From Bacillota bacterium (GTDB lineage: Bacteria > Bacillota > Clostridia > Acetivibrionales > JAKOSZ01), in the NCBI GenBank assembly GCA_029776555.1, contig JAKOSZ010000160.1, forward strand, positions 1-5,014: a stretch of 5,014 bases of DNA, read 5' to 3'. Made by a program: the position numbers and the translations under genes. Position 1 is the first letter of the stretch, and each line of letters starts with the position of its first letter. Of the stretch, positions 4,711 to 5,014 are shown in pieces. The notes beneath the pieces were generated by a model. The model saw only the letters and a program-made list of their open reading frames with translations, searched no databases and was not told the origin of the DNA.

Positions 4711-5014
4711 ATGCCGTACGTTATTCCGGATGAGCTGGTTGAGGAAGTCAGGCTGAGTAACGATATAACGGAGGTTGTTTCCGAATATGTGAAACTTGAA
4801 AGAAGGGGCAAATACTTTTTTGGACTGTGTCCCTTTCACAGGGAAAAGACCCCTTCCTTTAGTGTTACCCCGGAAACGCAGATTTTTTATTGTTTTGGCT
4901 GCAATAAAGGCGGGGACGTGATCAAGTTCATAATGTATGCGGAAAACCTCAATTTCCTTGAGGCGGTAAGGTTTCTCGCCGACAGGGCCCATATCCCCAT
5001 TCCTGAAGACAACA
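4711..5014 (+). CDS. dnaG: DNA primase DnaG (3' end beyond the window)
   Basis: DnaG makes the short RNA primers that start leading- and lagging-strand synthesis and works at the fork with the DnaB-type helicase. The first 101 codons are present, covering the N-terminal CHC2 zinc-binding domain. The zinc ligands fit the family: C40 and H43 in LCPFHREKTPSF, and C61 and C64 in FYCFGCNKGGDV. The N-terminal pattern (IPDELVEEVRLSNDITEVVSEYVKLERRGKYFFGLCPFH) is diagnostic of bacterial primase. The segment FIMYAENLNFLEAVRFLADRA (73-93) leads towards the catalytic TOPRIM core, which lies outside the window. The start is supported by a strong ribosome binding site. In Firmicutes dnaG is commonly followed by rpoD (sigma-A), which would be expected next, but this cannot be seen here. 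Confidence 0.97.
   Translation, partial: MPYVIPDELVEEVRLSNDITEVVSEYVKLERRGKYFFGLCPFHREKTPSFSVTPETQIFYCFGCNKGGDVIKFIMYAENLNFLEAVRFLADRAHIPIPEDN

Noticed and set aside
1..5014. CRISPR array, tRNA/rRNA genes, or insertion sequence
   Set aside because: No regularly spaced repeats, tRNA-like cloverleaf, rRNA segment or transposase frame was seen.

Overview
The window looks like a chromosomal housekeeping stretch from a low-to-mid GC member of the Clostridia. It may be close to the Acetivibrio/Ruminiclostridium/Thermoclostridium group, but that placement is inference. The evidence is: separate secD and secF genes, strong purine-rich ribosome binding sites, sigma-A-like promoters, frequent AGG (Arg) and ATA (Ile) codons, a small DUF6514-like protein of clostridial type, and a dgt-type dGTPase gene just ahead of dnaG.

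Layout. Bases 1-1161 are the 3' part of secD, and secF overlaps it by 4 bp (1158-2120). These encode the membrane subunits that assist Sec-dependent protein export. A perfect 11-bp GC-rich hairpin (2124-2162) closes the operon. It also serves a convergent gene on the minus strand (2164-2436) for a 90-residue protein with two membrane segments and no recognised function. That gene has its own promoter and ribosome binding site.

Bases 2437-2983 hold no convincing gene. The first part (about 2513-2666) is GC-rich and can be drawn as a closed multibranch RNA with two strong hairpins; it is a candidate unassigned structured RNA. The next part (2700-2845) is AT-rich, with an 11-nt direct repeat inside a larger inverted repeat and a small dyad beyond it. 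A TATAAT promoter then leads to a 101-residue DUF6514-like protein (2984-3289).

An 83-bp gap carries a weak terminator-like T-rich segment with a good promoter embedded in it. It is followed by a dGTP triphosphohydrolase-like HD-domain gene (3373-4374). A 336-bp gap holds a clear terminator (4441-4471), an overlapping 11-bp inverted repeat with a 52-nt loop (4467-4540) and a possible promoter. The start of dnaG (DNA primase, zinc-binding domain) follows at 4711 and runs off the end.

Functionally there are two unrelated modules: protein export (secD-secF) and nucleotide pool/replication priming (dgt, dnaG). I did not find a clearly new multi-gene system. The most interesting unexplained sequence is non-coding, at 2510-2845 and 4467-4540.
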